Positions 7,828 to 15,799 of a DNA stretch of 32,340 bases are shown here, piece after piece. The translations under genes were made by a program, and so were the position numbers. Origin of the DNA: Holophagaceae bacterium UBA1801. GTDB taxonomy: Bacteria > Acidobacteriota > Holophagae > Holophagales > Holophagaceae. The DNA lies in contig DCFP01000154.1 of the NCBI GenBank assembly GCA_002319925.1, positions 864 through 33,203 on the forward strand, in the 5' to 3' direction. The first letter of the stretch is position 1. Each line of letters opens with the position of its first letter. Below the pieces are notes generated by a model. It was given only the letters and a program-made list of their open reading frames with translations, did no database searches and was not told where the DNA came from.

Positions 7828-8112
7828 CTACAAAGGCCTTTATTGATGGTAGGGTCCACATTGAACAAACACGAGACCCTCGACCCTCAGTCATCGATTG
7901 ACACAAAGTCGTGTTCTGCATGCGGTTGGATCAACCATCTACCTTGCGCAGCTTGCAGCGATCGTTTCGAAAAATCCATCGTGCAGGTATCCGGCAGGAC
8001 CTGTACCAGGTAGAAAAGCCAAAGCTGTACCTTCTCCTGACCGGGGCAGAGCGAGATGTTGAAAGGAACCTGAGCGTTTTTGTTCAACAGAGTGTCGGGC
8101 AGGAGGGCACGG
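7828..8112. other. gene-free leader before the Ig/beta-helix gene
   Basis: About 285 bases with no supported gene. The open frame that continues past the fhs relict encodes a double CxxC pattern (CSAC, seven residues, CAAC; about 7915-7950) resembling a shortened zinc knuckle of a transposase, but too little remains to name it. A TTGACA at 7898-7903 has no good -10 at the right distance. A short perfect dyad (ACCTG/CAGGT) sits near 8005. No riboswitch motif is recognised. Confidence 0.4.
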
Positions 8113-11100
8113 ATGCGATACATGTCATCGCCGTGGATTGCTGGATGTCTCGTATGGCTAGGTGGTGGCCTTGGGATAGCTGCAACCAAGCCTCTTATCA
8201 CGCAGGCTCCGGCGAGCCAGACGGTGAACGTGCCAGACGCCGCGACGTTCACCGCCGTAGCCTCAGGGACTCCGGCTCCCGCATACCGATGGCAGGTCTC
8301 CCTGAATGGAGGCGTGAGCTGGTCGAACGTGTCCAGTGGCACTGGAGGAACCACCAATACCTTCACCACACCCGCTACTACGCTGGCGTTTCAGGGACGG
8401 AAATACCGGATGGTGGCCGCGAACTCAGCGGGACGAACCGTTAGCACCGCAGCCACCCTGACGGTCAAGGCCGCACCCGTCATCACCAGCCAGCCCGCGA
8501 ACAAGACCGTTACTGCTCCGGTCAAGGCTTCGTTTGGAGTGAAGGCAACGGGAAATCCCGCCCCCACCTACCAATGGCAGGTTTCCACCGATGGAGGCAG
8601 TTCCTGGGCCAACGTCACCACCGGAACGTCAGGAACAACCGCAACGTATACCACGGCATCCACGGCATTGAGCGATCATGGCAAACGTTACCGGGTCGTC
8701 GTCACCAATGAACTGGCTAGTCTCACCAGCAATCCCGCAACGCTGGCGGTCAAGGTCCTTCCGCACATCATTAGCCAGCCTACGGATCAACTGGTAAGCG
8801 CTGGCAACACCGCCACCTTCATGGTTGCGGCTACAGGAAATCCAGTCCCCACGTACCAATGGCAAGTCTCTATCGATGGGGGAACGAACTGGGCCAATGT
8901 AGCCAGTGGCACCGGGGCAAATACGGCTGCCTACACAACGGCCATGACTACTTCGGTATATCAGGGCCAGAAATACCGTGTGCTGGTGTCCAACGTGGTG
9001 GGCCGCGTGGCGAGCGCCGCTGCAACTTTGCGACTCAAGGTGGCACCCACGATCACTACCCAGCCGGCCAGTAGGACGATCCTCTCACCGGCGACGGCCA
9101 CCTTCACGGTGGTGGCCAACGGACGGCCCGCTCCAACCTATCAATGGCAGGTCCTGAACGGCGGCTCCTGGGTCGATGTCAGCGGTGGCACGTCCGCTAG
9201 CTACACCACGGCAGCCACCAACGTGAGCGACAATGGCAAGCAGTACCGAGTCGTGGTGGCCAACGAGAAGGGAAGTGTAACGAGCAGTGTCGTGACCTTG
9301 AAGGTGAACACGGCTCCAACCATCACATCCGCTCCGCAAGACATTGCAGTTCCGGAAGGCCAGAAGGCTACCTTCACGGTCGTGGCGTCAGGCACGACTC
9401 CCTTGACCTACCAATGGAAGAGGAACGGGACGAACATCACCGGTGCCACGTCCTACAGCTATGCGACACCAGCGACCAAAAAGGCGGATAGCGGAGCCAC
9501 GTTCAGTGTGACCGTGTCCAACGCGTATGGGAGTGCCAGCAGCGGAGGAGCGACCTTGACCGTGAATGACCCCCTACCTTCGATATCTTTCTCAGCCAAT
9601 CCGGCATCCATTTCAGCTGGTCAGAGCAGCACCCTGAGCTGGACCTTGACGCATGCAGACAGCGCCAGCATCGACGGTATCGGCGTCATCACGGTGCCTG
9701 CCGGAAACCTCTCCGTTTCACCCACAACCGCCACGACCTACACCCTGACAGCGACGGGATCCGGCGGAATGACTACAGCCACTGCCACGGTAACCGTGGC
9801 CGATGGAGGCAATCTCGGCGATGTTCCGGCCTGGATCGCCTCGATGCCTACCTTGAGCAACGGGCTCAAGTGGATGCCCGGCGTGCCGGGGGGTATCCCG
9901 GCAGGGACCAACGATACTGCGCTAACGCCGGGTCAGATGACTGTCTCCGGAATCAACAGTGCTATCTCCGCCGCTTCCGACCGGGGCTCGCCGAACGACC
10001 TCCGCGTGGTCAACTTGCCGGCTGGAACCTACTCGCTCTCGGGCACCATCGTGCCTCAGAACTACGTCATCTTGCGCGGCGCGGGTGCCTGGGGTGGTGG
10101 GCGCACACGGCTCAACTTCGATGCTGACGGCGGTATCAAGCCACCCAACATCGACTGGGGGAGTGTACCCATTACCAACATGTCTCTGAGCGCAGGCGGT
10201 AGTCTGCCCGCCGGTTCGACAACGGTGCCGGTAGTCAGCACCGCCGGCTTCGCCGTCGGGGACCTCATCCAGCTCGACCAGAAGGACGATCTCTCCTACG
10301 TCTGGCTCTACGATGCGGGCTACGAGAAGAGGGCGCCGTTCACCGACGGCCCCTACCATGGTCCCATCTCACCGGGGGTGAACGGCTTCCGCTCGGTGGG
10401 CTCGGTCCACGTAGTTACGGCGGTCGACGCGGGGCTCAAGACCATCGCTTTTGATCCACCCACACGCATGGACTACACCTACTTCAGCAAATCGAACGGG
10501 ACGACCCAGCTCCAGCCCCAGGTCTGGCGGGTCTCCCGGCGCGACACCGACGGGCTCTGGTACTTCGGACTCGAAAGCCTCTCCATGGCGGGCCCGCAGG
10601 AGGGTGCCATCGTCTTGCACGCCGGCGCCTACAACTTCATCAAGGACGTCGAGACTGACGGCTCGGCCAATGGCGGCATCAGCAACGATCACGTCTGCTG
10701 GGAGCACCAGTTCCGTTCCGAGATCCGCCGCCTGTACGCCCACCATACCCACGGCGGACAGTATTCGGGCGGAGCCAATTACGGTATCAACCTCAACGCC
10801 TATACCAGCGAGTGCCTGGTCATCGACTCCATCGCGATGATCATGAACAAGCCGATGCAAACCAACTGCGCCGGGCCGGGCAACGTCTTCGCCTACAACT
10901 ACGTGGACGACACTTCGGCCAACGGCGGCGACTGGATGGACGGCGCCATCAACGGCTCGCACCAGTCTTTTACCCACTTCCTTCTGGTGGAGGGAAACCT
11001 CTCCGCCAACATTGGCTGTGACACGACCCACGGCAATTCCGGCTACATGGCCTTCCTGCGCAACTGCTCGCTTGGGCAGTCGACCCACATCCCGAATGGC

Positions 11101-11595
11101 GCCAATGTCCGGGCCGCCAACACCGACGCCTTCCAGCGCGAAATGGCCTTCATCGGCAACGTCCTCATGACTTCGGCTGGCGGCTCCTACGAGATGACCG
11201 GCGCAGTGGGAGGCCACGGCATTTGGTCGATCGGCCAGAACGGCGATGGCGGTTCCGGCGATGCCTATGACGGCCAACGCACCTACCCCTGGTCCAACAA
11301 CATGAACTACAGCGGTACCCTCTGGGATGGCAGGACTCCCACCTTCACCACAAAGGCGGCCGACAAGCTCTTCCGTCACGGCAACTGGGACAGTGTTCAC
11401 AGCTCCATCTTCGACTGGAATGCCGGTTTCCCAGGCCATCACATTGCCAGCTCCTATTTCCTCACCAGCGCACCGAACTTCTTCGGCGCTCATGACTGGC
11501 CCTGGATCGATCCTACGGGCACCAGCGCTGGGGACCGAGTCAAGACCTTACCCGCCAAGGCTCGCTTTGATGCGGGCACACCCTTCGCGCCTTAG
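8113..11595 (+). CDS. secreted Ig-repeat protein with C-terminal beta-helix (pectate-lyase-like) domain
   Basis: I start at ATG 8113, where AGGAGG lies six bases upstream; the product is 1160 residues. Residues 1-24 form a signal peptide (hydrophobic WIAGCLVWLGGGLG, probable cleavage near IAA). Five Ig-like repeats follow at about 27-120, 121-216, 217-311, 312-401 and 402-486. Repeats 1-4 share ITxQPA, ATF, APTYQWQVS, GGSxWxNV, YRVVVxN and TLxVK; repeat 5 is more distant. A sixth beta-sandwich (SFSANPASISAGQSSTLSW) spans about 487-563. The rest (about 565-1160) starts with an NDLRVVNLPAGTYSLSG / YVILRGAG segment typical of right-handed beta-helix proteins of the pectate-lyase superfamily, so surface polysaccharide binding or cleavage is likely, but I cannot identify catalytic residues. 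No sorting tag is visible at the C-terminus. Codon choice becomes more GC-rich in the beta-helix half, suggesting domain fusion. It appears to be a single-gene unit. Confidence 0.85.
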   Translation: MRYMSSPWIAGCLVWLGGGLGIAATKPLITQAPASQTVNVPDAATFTAVASGTPAPAYRWQVSLNGGVSWSNVSSGTGGTTNTFTTPATTLAFQGRKYRMVAANSAGRTVSTAATLTVKAAPVITSQPANKTVTAPVKASFGVKATGNPAPTYQWQVSTDGGSSWANVTTGTSGTTATYTTASTALSDHGKRYRVVVTNELASLTSNPATLAVKVLPHIISQPTDQLVSAGNTATFMVAATGNPVPTYQWQVSIDGGTNWANVASGTGANTAAYTTAMTTSVYQGQKYRVLVSNVVGRVASAAATLRLKVAPTITTQPASRTILSPATATFTVVANGRPAPTYQWQVLNGGSWVDVSGGTSASYTTAATNVSDNGKQYRVVVANEKGSVTSSVVTLKVNTAPTITSAPQDIAVPEGQKATFTVVASGTTPLTYQWKRNGTNITGATSYSYATPATKKADSGATFSVTVSNAYGSASSGGATLTVNDPLPSISFSANPASISAGQSSTLSWTLTHADSASIDGIGVITVPAGNLSVSPTTATTYTLTATGSGGMTTATATVTVADGGNLGDVPAWIASMPTLSNGLKWMPGVPGGIPAGTNDTALTPGQMTVSGINSAISAASDRGSPNDLRVVNLPAGTYSLSGTIVPQNYVILRGAGAWGGGRTRLNFDADGGIKPPNIDWGSVPITNMSLSAGGSLPAGSTTVPVVSTAGFAVGDLIQLDQKDDLSYVWLYDAGYEKRAPFTDGPYHGPISPGVNGFRSVGSVHVVTAVDAGLKTIAFDPPTRMDYTYFSKSNGTTQLQPQVWRVSRRDTDGLWYFGLESLSMAGPQEGAIVLHAGAYNFIKDVETDGSANGGISNDHVCWEHQFRSEIRRLYAHHTHGGQYSGGANYGINLNAYTSECLVIDSIAMIMNKPMQTNCAGPGNVFAYNYVDDTSANGGDWMDGAINGSHQSFTHFLLVEGNLSANIGCDTTHGNSGYMAFLRNCSLGQSTHIPNGANVRAANTDAFQREMAFIGNVLMTSAGGSYEMTGAVGGHGIWSIGQNGDGGSGDAYDGQRTYPWSNNMNYSGTLWDGRTPTFTTKAADKLFRHGNWDSVHSSIFDWNAGFPGHHIASSYFLTSAPNFFGAHDWPWIDPTGTSAGDRVKTLPAKARFDAGTPFAP

Positions 11596-11602
11596 CGGCG
11601 CG
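11586..11602 (+). other. hairpin spanning the stop codon of the Ig/beta-helix gene
   Basis: CGCGCC and GGCGCG form a perfect 6-bp stem around a five-base loop that contains most of the TAG stop. It lacks a T-run, so it is not a standard intrinsic terminator. A second perfect 7-bp hairpin (CCGCATG/CATGCGG, loop AAAGAA) is at 11730-11749, also without a T-run. The 11596-11835 gap holds no gene I can support. Confidence 0.35.
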
Positions 11603-11835
11603 TGAGCGATGGTTCCAGGGAACACAGCGCTGCCCTCTAGCGCCTCGCTGAATGTGCCGTCCGTTCTCGACCCAAGCACCTACTCGCAGATCATCGGCTT
11701 GACTTTATCCAGCCTCTCCCACACTGCTGCCGCATGAAAGAACATGCGGAAGTGGATATCCGATTTCCATTGGGTGCAGGGAATGGCACTACAGGCAAAC
11801 CTAAATCAGGCTTCAATGGGAGCTTTCGAGCACAA

Positions 11836-12309
11836 TCATGGATTTTCAAACTGAGCCCCTGGATCCGGATAGGAGGGGAATGAATCGGCGATGGATAGCA
11901 CGGTAGTCTTGGCAGCCTCTAAGGCTTGAAGGTATCGCACCCGGGTGCCCTGATCCTGATTTGGGTTCCCCCAAATCACCTCTTCAAGCCAATTACAGGC
12001 ATAGATGTAACTCTCTGCCTTTCTCGTGCCCCAATGCCAATGCACATGAACAACCCCATAGAAAAGCTTCTCTCCCTTAGGTGTGACATTGCAGACGATC
12101 AGGGCGCGTTTGGTTGCATAGTCCATGTAGGCCGCGAGCTTTGCATCCACAAGGAGAGCTGGGGAGTGGGCGACAGACCGAAATAACTTGGCGTTGGTTT
12201 TATCAATTAGTGCAATCTCATACGAAGTGAGCCCAGGGATAGCGGGAGACAGTTCCGGAGCGCCGCCGTAAAGCGCCAAAGACAAGAAAAGGACCAGATA
12301 CAGTTTCAT
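11836..12309 (-). CDS. small secreted protein of unknown function
   Basis: A 157-residue product starting MKLYLVLFLSLALYGG, a clear short signal peptide, so it is exported. AGAGGT lies six bases before the ATG, supporting this start. The mature part has no family I recognise. A central stretch reads VVHVHWHWGTRKAESYIY, unusually rich in His and Trp, and the C-terminus is Pro-rich (FPSYPDPG). It is followed on the same strand, after 193 empty upstream bases, by nothing co-transcribed inside the window except possibly the UPF0547-type gene upstream of it. Base composition is less GC-rich than the surrounding genes, consistent with acquired DNA. Confidence 0.65.
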   Translation of the reverse strand: MKLYLVLFLSLALYGGAPELSPAIPGLTSYEIALIDKTNAKLFRSVAHSPALLVDAKLAAYMDYATKRALIVCNVTPKGEKLFYGVVHVHWHWGTRKAESYIYACNWLEEVIWGNPNQDQGTRVRYLQALEAAKTTVLSIADSFPSYPDPGAQFENP

Positions 12310-12502
12310 GGATTACCTCTGGCGAGATTTGGTTTTCTTGACAAAGAAAAATGTCGGGGATTACTGCACCTAATCAGGTTGTGCCGCCTTAATTGCCTTG
12401 CGCTTGACCTAGAGTCGTTTCGAAAGGGCGCTTGAGGCTGACGGCAGGGGACAGGTGCATCGGGACAGGGCACTTCATTCAGGAGCATCCCTGGTTGCAT
12501 CC

Positions 12503-12877
12503 TCAGATATCCCGTCCGCAGTAGCGGCATACCTTGGCCGCCATTTGGACCTTCTCGGCGCAATGGGGGCACGGTTTCGTGGCGAGGGCCTCGACCTCGC
12601 GTTTCGCCTTGCTGTTCAGGATGACCAGGTCAATGATCATGACCGCCCAGCACAACACAATGACCTGTGGCATGAGAAAGATCACGAAAGGCATGATGAT
12701 CATGGTCAGAATCCCGATCACCTTTCGCCCGAAATAGACATAGCCAGCACCAGGCCAGAGCACGGTCAGCCCGATAGCGAGTGCCAGGCTTTTAGGCGCG
12801 GCATGTTCTGGGTGAGAGAGGTCGTCAGGTTTCTGAGGAGATATACCTGCGGTTTCGGGATCGATCTCGGAGGCCAT
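12503..12877 (-). CDS. small membrane protein with TM2-like helices and C-terminal zinc ribbon
   Basis: A 124-residue protein starting at ATG 12877, with AGGAG seven to eight bases upstream. Residues 1-28 are polar. About 30-85 contain two to three hydrophobic helices, starting with WPGAGYVYFGRKVIG, which resembles the TM2-domain entry (PGxGxxYxG). The C-terminus CPHCAEKVQMAAKVCRYCGRDI has two CxxC pairs and matches the UPF0547-type zinc ribbon (CPxCAExxxxxAxxCRxCG). Such small ribbon-membrane proteins are common and of unknown role. It is divergent from the XRE gene, sharing a 175-base upstream region. Confidence 0.75.
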   Translation of the reverse strand: MASEIDPETAGISPQKPDDLSHPEHAAPKSLALAIGLTVLWPGAGYVYFGRKVIGILTMIIMPFVIFLMPQVIVLCWAVMIIDLVILNSKAKREVEALATKPCPHCAEKVQMAAKVCRYCGRDI

Positions 12878-13052
12878 CGTCGGCTCCTACTCTGAAAGTG
12901 GATCAGTGAACAATTGACGTTGCTGGAAGCTTTGTCACGGGAACGAGAGTCCGAGACATTCCAGCGATGATGAATTAAAGAATAAATCGTATTTTCATTT
13001 TCGCCAGCAACCTTTGCTAGAAAGCCAACCAGACCGCAAGTAAAGTCGAACT

Positions 13053-13598
13053 ATGGCGCAATCCCCGCCTTCTCGCTCTGGACTTAAGGGCGGAAAGGCT
13101 AAGCGACCGAAATCACGAATAAACACTAATTCCAAAAAACGCGGGAAGTATCGCCCCAGGAAAGCTCCCCTCAAGCTTGAGACTCCTGGGCAGCGCATTC
13201 GCGCGGCGCGAGTGGCCCTAGGCTTAACGCAGAGAGAGGTGGGTGGGCTCCTGCGCACTGACCAAACGACGATATCTGCTTGGGAAAAGGACAAAACCAA
13301 CCTGGCGGGTCCTTCTCTTGTTGCCTTGGCAGAGTTGCTACAAACCACACCCGAAGCGTTATTAACGGGAGTGGGTTTTCATGTGCCGCAAGAACCGGTT
13401 TTGGCTCAAAAACGAGGGGTTCGCGTGGGCCATGAAAAAAGGACCATTCCTCTCCCGCCTGAGCCTCTCGAAGGCCATTTGGCTTGGGTCGAGAAGACCG
13501 ATCCGAGCCAACCACGGATCCTGGAAAATGCAGAGGCTTTGAAGGAAATCAAACGGGCAATAGCATTGAAACGGAAGCTCTGGATCGTCGTCGAGTGA
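13053..13598 (+). CDS. XRE-family helix-turn-helix regulator
   Basis: A 181-residue protein. The first 40 residues are strongly basic (many Lys, Arg, Gly and Ser) and probably disordered. Residues about 44-100 form an XRE/HTH_3 DNA-binding domain: GQRIRAARVALGLTQREVGGLL, recognition helix around DQTTISAWEKDKT, then LVALAELLQTTPEALL. The C-terminal 80 residues match nothing I know and end KRKLWIVVE. The region upstream (12970-13010) is AT-rich and no good ribosome-binding site precedes the ATG. It converges on the recombinase gene with 57 bases between them. Its position suggests control of the integrated element, perhaps of integrase or excision; that is inference. Confidence 0.8.
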   Translation: MAQSPPSRSGLKGGKAKRPKSRINTNSKKRGKYRPRKAPLKLETPGQRIRAARVALGLTQREVGGLLRTDQTTISAWEKDKTNLAGPSLVALAELLQTTPEALLTGVGFHVPQEPVLAQKRGVRVGHEKRTIPLPPEPLEGHLAWVEKTDPSQPRILENAEALKEIKRAIALKRKLWIVVE

Positions 13599-13655
13599 TA
13601 GCCAAATCTCCAATCACATACGTGTTTGCATGACCTCGAATTTCAAAAACCAACC

Positions 13656-15053
13656 TTAGCTACCGATCTTCAAGTTCTCGATCTTATCTGGTTCATTAAT
13701 GCCTAGCACTGGTGCGATCTGTCGCACGCGCGCTGCTAGGGCAGATGGGCATAGGTGAATGTAGTGTTTCCGGGTAGTGCGCTCACTGTCTCCAAGCTGC
13801 TCCGCGACGTCGCCGAGGCTCATCCCGGCGTTAATCCAAGTTGAGGCCGCCGTGTGCCGCAGCTCATGAAATGTAGCTCGGTCGATCCCCGCATCCTTGC
13901 AGGCAGCATCCAGGGGCCGCTTCTGATCGCTACGCCCCCATGCGTGACCAACGGCCTCGCGCTTCCGGCGCGTCACATCATCCCGCAGGAATATCCGCTC
14001 TCCGGCACCCCGCCCTGCCGTGATGCTCTCGAAAAAAGTTCGACCTTCGGCCGTCAGAACAACATTCCGAGGCTTGCCGGTTTTCGCGATGTGGGCCGCG
14101 ACGTGAACCGTTCCGCCGATCACATCAAGGTCACGGACCTCCAGAGAGATCAGCTCTCCAAACCGCGCGCCCGTATGCAGGGCGCCCGTCACAAGGCGCC
14201 GGAGATCCGGAGGGCAGGCGTTCACAAGGCGCACTTGGTCTGCAATCGTCAGATGGCGAATGCGGGCGCTGGTGGTGCCCTCAAAACTCTTCACGCCTTT
14301 CCAGGCGCTCCCATCGCTGACACGACCGCTCTTGAGCGCCAAATTGAGAGCAGCACGAAGCGAGGTCCAAATTCTATTTGCGCTATCCCTCCGTGCTCGT
14401 TTCTCATCCTCCGTGGACGGCGGGGCGGGCGGAACAGGCTCGGCCTTGGGTTGGCGCGGCACTTTAAATTTACGAGGCACCGGGATGTGTGTACCGATCT
14501 TGCTTGTCCTAACTCGACGGGGCGCAGTCGCTAAGGCATCAAGCCACCTTTTTAGCTTCCCCGCCGTCAGCTTCGCAACTTCGATTTCTCCTAGTTCCGG
14601 AAGAATGTGTGCCCTCGTGGCGTGCTCCGCCTGTGTGATGCCTTTTTTACCGCGCCGACACTGTTCCAGGAGGTAGTCGGTCATGGCTTGCGCCACCGTG
14701 TAGGGACCTTCCGGAATGTCCTCGCCCAGCACGCGCATCCGGGCTTCTCTGCCGTATGTATCGAACCATTTCCGGGCTTTCGCGCATGCCTGTGAATAGG
14801 TCAAGACGTTGATACCGTCCGCATCTGAAAGATCGTCGGCAACCCCAAGCGCACACTGCCGCCACGCTACGGCCTCTTCCTTGACCTTGGAAGGGCTCAC
14901 AAAAGCAATCCAGGATCCGGCACCTTTCGCAGGCCTGTAATAGGCTACCGCCTGTCCCCTGTCTAGCTTCACGCGATACGGAGCCTTCCGTGGGGCAAGC
15001 TTGAGCCGGGCAGTCCGGCTCTCCATGATCGAATTTCGGGCAGCCCGAGCCAT
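13656..15053 (-). CDS. int: tyrosine recombinase / integrase
   Basis: A 465-residue phage- or island-type integrase. I choose ATG 15053 (MARAARNS) because GGAGGAG lies immediately upstream; the frame is open to 15095. It has an N-terminal arm-binding-like region (APYRVKLDRGQAVAYYRPAK), a core-binding domain (about 115-180, TVAQAMTDYLLEQ...LTAGKLKRWLD) with a Pro-rich insert (about 195-215), then the catalytic domain. Catalytic residues from this start: Arg297 (TGARFGEL), Lys324 or Lys327 (AKTGKPRNV), His396 and Arg399 (FHELRHTAAS), and Tyr431 (RKHYIHL). The usual third His (LGHS) is Asp here (LGDS, residue 422). It sits next to a tRNA 3' end, as expected for an integrase at the border of the element it moves. 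Confidence 0.92.
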   Translation of the reverse strand: MARAARNSIMESRTARLKLAPRKAPYRVKLDRGQAVAYYRPAKGAGSWIAFVSPSKVKEEAVAWRQCALGVADDLSDADGINVLTYSQACAKARKWFDTYGREARMRVLGEDIPEGPYTVAQAMTDYLLEQCRRGKKGITQAEHATRAHILPELGEIEVAKLTAGKLKRWLDALATAPRRVRTSKIGTHIPVPRKFKVPRQPKAEPVPPAPPSTEDEKRARRDSANRIWTSLRAALNLALKSGRVSDGSAWKGVKSFEGTTSARIRHLTIADQVRLVNACPPDLRRLVTGALHTGARFGELISLEVRDLDVIGGTVHVAAHIAKTGKPRNVVLTAEGRTFFESITAGRGAGERIFLRDDVTRRKREAVGHAWGRSDQKRPLDAACKDAGIDRATFHELRHTAASTWINAGMSLGDVAEQLGDSERTTRKHYIHLCPSALAARVRQIAPVLGINEPDKIENLKIGS

Positions 15054-15116
15054 GTCTCCTCCAACATGAGATACCGCTCCGCATCCCATCCCCAAACTAT
15101 CCCCAAAATACGTTCC

Positions 15117-15144
15117 CGAATCAAGATGAATATCTACGAATCAA
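15117..15144. repeat. direct repeat CGAATCAA x2, 20-base period, upstream of int
   Basis: CGAATCAA occurs at 15117-15124 and 15137-15144, exactly two helical turns apart. A second pair, ATCCCCAAA, lies just before it at 15088-15096 and 15099-15107. Both sit between the int start and the tRNA-tail site, where arm-type integrase or excisionase sites are usually found. That function is inferred. Confidence 0.4.
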
Positions 15145-15168
15145 AAAAGCTTATGTGACTGCATTTAA

Positions 15169-15183
15169 AACGATTGAATCGTT
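15169..15183. promoter_or_regulatory. perfect 7-bp palindrome, possible operator or accessory site
   Basis: AACGATT and AATCGTT flank a single G, an odd-length palindrome typical of repressor half-sites. It lies about 115 bases upstream of int and 50 bases before the tRNA tail. The XRE protein in this region is a candidate ligand, but no second copy is seen near its own promoter. Confidence 0.4.
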
Positions 15184-15231
15184 CGCCATGGTTCCTTGAA
15201 GTATCTGTCCTTACTCTTTCACGGCGGCAAC

Positions 15232-15259
15232 ATGGGTTCGAATCCCATTAGCCCTACCA
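15232..15259 (+). other. isolated tRNA 3' end (probable attachment site)
   Basis: The sequence forms a perfect T-arm (ATGGG stem, TTCGAAT loop, CCCAT stem), then a seven-base acceptor strand TAGCCCT, discriminator A and CCA. No D-arm, anticodon arm or matching 5' acceptor strand (AGGGCTA) precedes it, so this is a tail, not a gene. Integrases of islands and phages often recombine into tRNA 3' ends and leave such a copy at the far border. The orientation means the element lies to the left, on the int side, and the full tRNA gene should be at its other end, outside this window. The isoacceptor cannot be told; the unusual A-U first pair would fit some tRNA-Ile. Confidence 0.6.
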
Positions 15260-15261
15260 AA

Positions 15262-15430
15262 GCAGCCGCCGCAAGGCGGCTGCACTCGTTCTAGGGCTAA
15301 TGGGATTCGAATCGCTGAAATGCTGGCAGGTAGCCGCCCCTGGAGACGCTCCAGGGGAGCGTCGGAAGGGATCAGCGGCGTGCCAGCATTTCGCGCGGCC
15401 TGGAGCGTCATGCGCAGCGTGACGCGGAGG
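15262..15430. repeat. 169-bp structured repeat, copy 1
   Basis: This copy differs from copy 2 at four positions over 169 bases. It begins with a 9-bp GC hairpin (GCAGCCGCC arm) closed by a GCAA tetraloop. Then comes an inverted copy of the tRNA tail (15292-15311 is the exact reverse complement of 15237-15256, 20 bases). Next is a long stem whose 11-bp arms are at 15318-15328 and 15381-15391, enclosing a 9-bp hairpin (15337-15345 with 15349-15357). It ends with a 6-bp stem (15405-15410 with 15420-15425). No coding frame is supported. It could be a structured RNA, a fold-back mobile element or repeated attachment-site debris. Confidence 0.85.
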
Positions 15431-15481
15431 GGAATCCCATTTGAAAACAGTGGCCTGTGGTCAGTGGTCAGAGGCCAGCAT

Positions 15482-15650
15482 GCAGCCGCCGCAAGGCGGC
15501 TGCACTCGTTCTAGGGCTAATGGGATTCGAATCACTGAAATGCTGGCAGGTAGCCGCCCCTGAAGACGCTCCAGGGGAGCGTCGGAAGGGATCAGCGGCG
15601 TGCCAGCATATCGCGCGGCCTGGGGCGTCATGCGCAGCGTGACGCGGAGG
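15482..15650. repeat. 169-bp structured repeat, copy 2
   Basis: Second copy, 220 bases downstream of copy 1 in the same orientation. The four changes lie at the base after the tRNA-like segment (CGCTG to CACTG), in one arm of the 9-bp hairpin (now a mismatch), in the outer base of the long stem, and in the last spacer. Most pairing is kept. The 51-base spacer between the copies starts with GAATCCCATT, a fragment of the tRNA tail, and contains a GTGGTCA doublet. From 15651 to 15799 I see no gene or repeat. Confidence 0.85.
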
Positions 15651-15799
15651 AATAAGCGCCTTCAAGCACCACGGGTCCGCTCGCCTATTGCCAAGCACCT
15701 CGGTGACACTCGGAAATCACGCGAAACCGCAGAAGCGTGAAATCCCCAAAGGAACGGGCATTCACCTTCATCCGGGATCTACGGTTGCGCTCCTCGTCA

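Noticed and set aside
10369..11493. 374-residue leftward open frame
   Set aside because: It lies wholly opposite the beta-helix domain, has no motif and shows the Val/Gly/Ala bias of an antisense shadow in GC-rich DNA.
11730..11749. intrinsic terminator
   Set aside because: A perfect hairpin but no T-run on either strand.
15185..15259. complete tRNA gene
   Set aside because: Only the T-arm, 3' acceptor strand and CCA are present; no D-arm, anticodon arm or pairing 5' strand upstream.
15232..15259. 3' end of tmRNA
   Set aside because: The acceptor strand lacks the G3-U70 pair pattern required for alanine charging, and there is no tmRNA body upstream.
15211..15411. short protein with GRANGIRTH motif
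   Set aside because: The peptide is the reverse translation of the tRNA tail, a well-known annotation artefact.
15262..15650. CRISPR array
   Set aside because: Only two long 169-bp copies with a 51-base spacer, strongly self-paired; no cas genes nearby.
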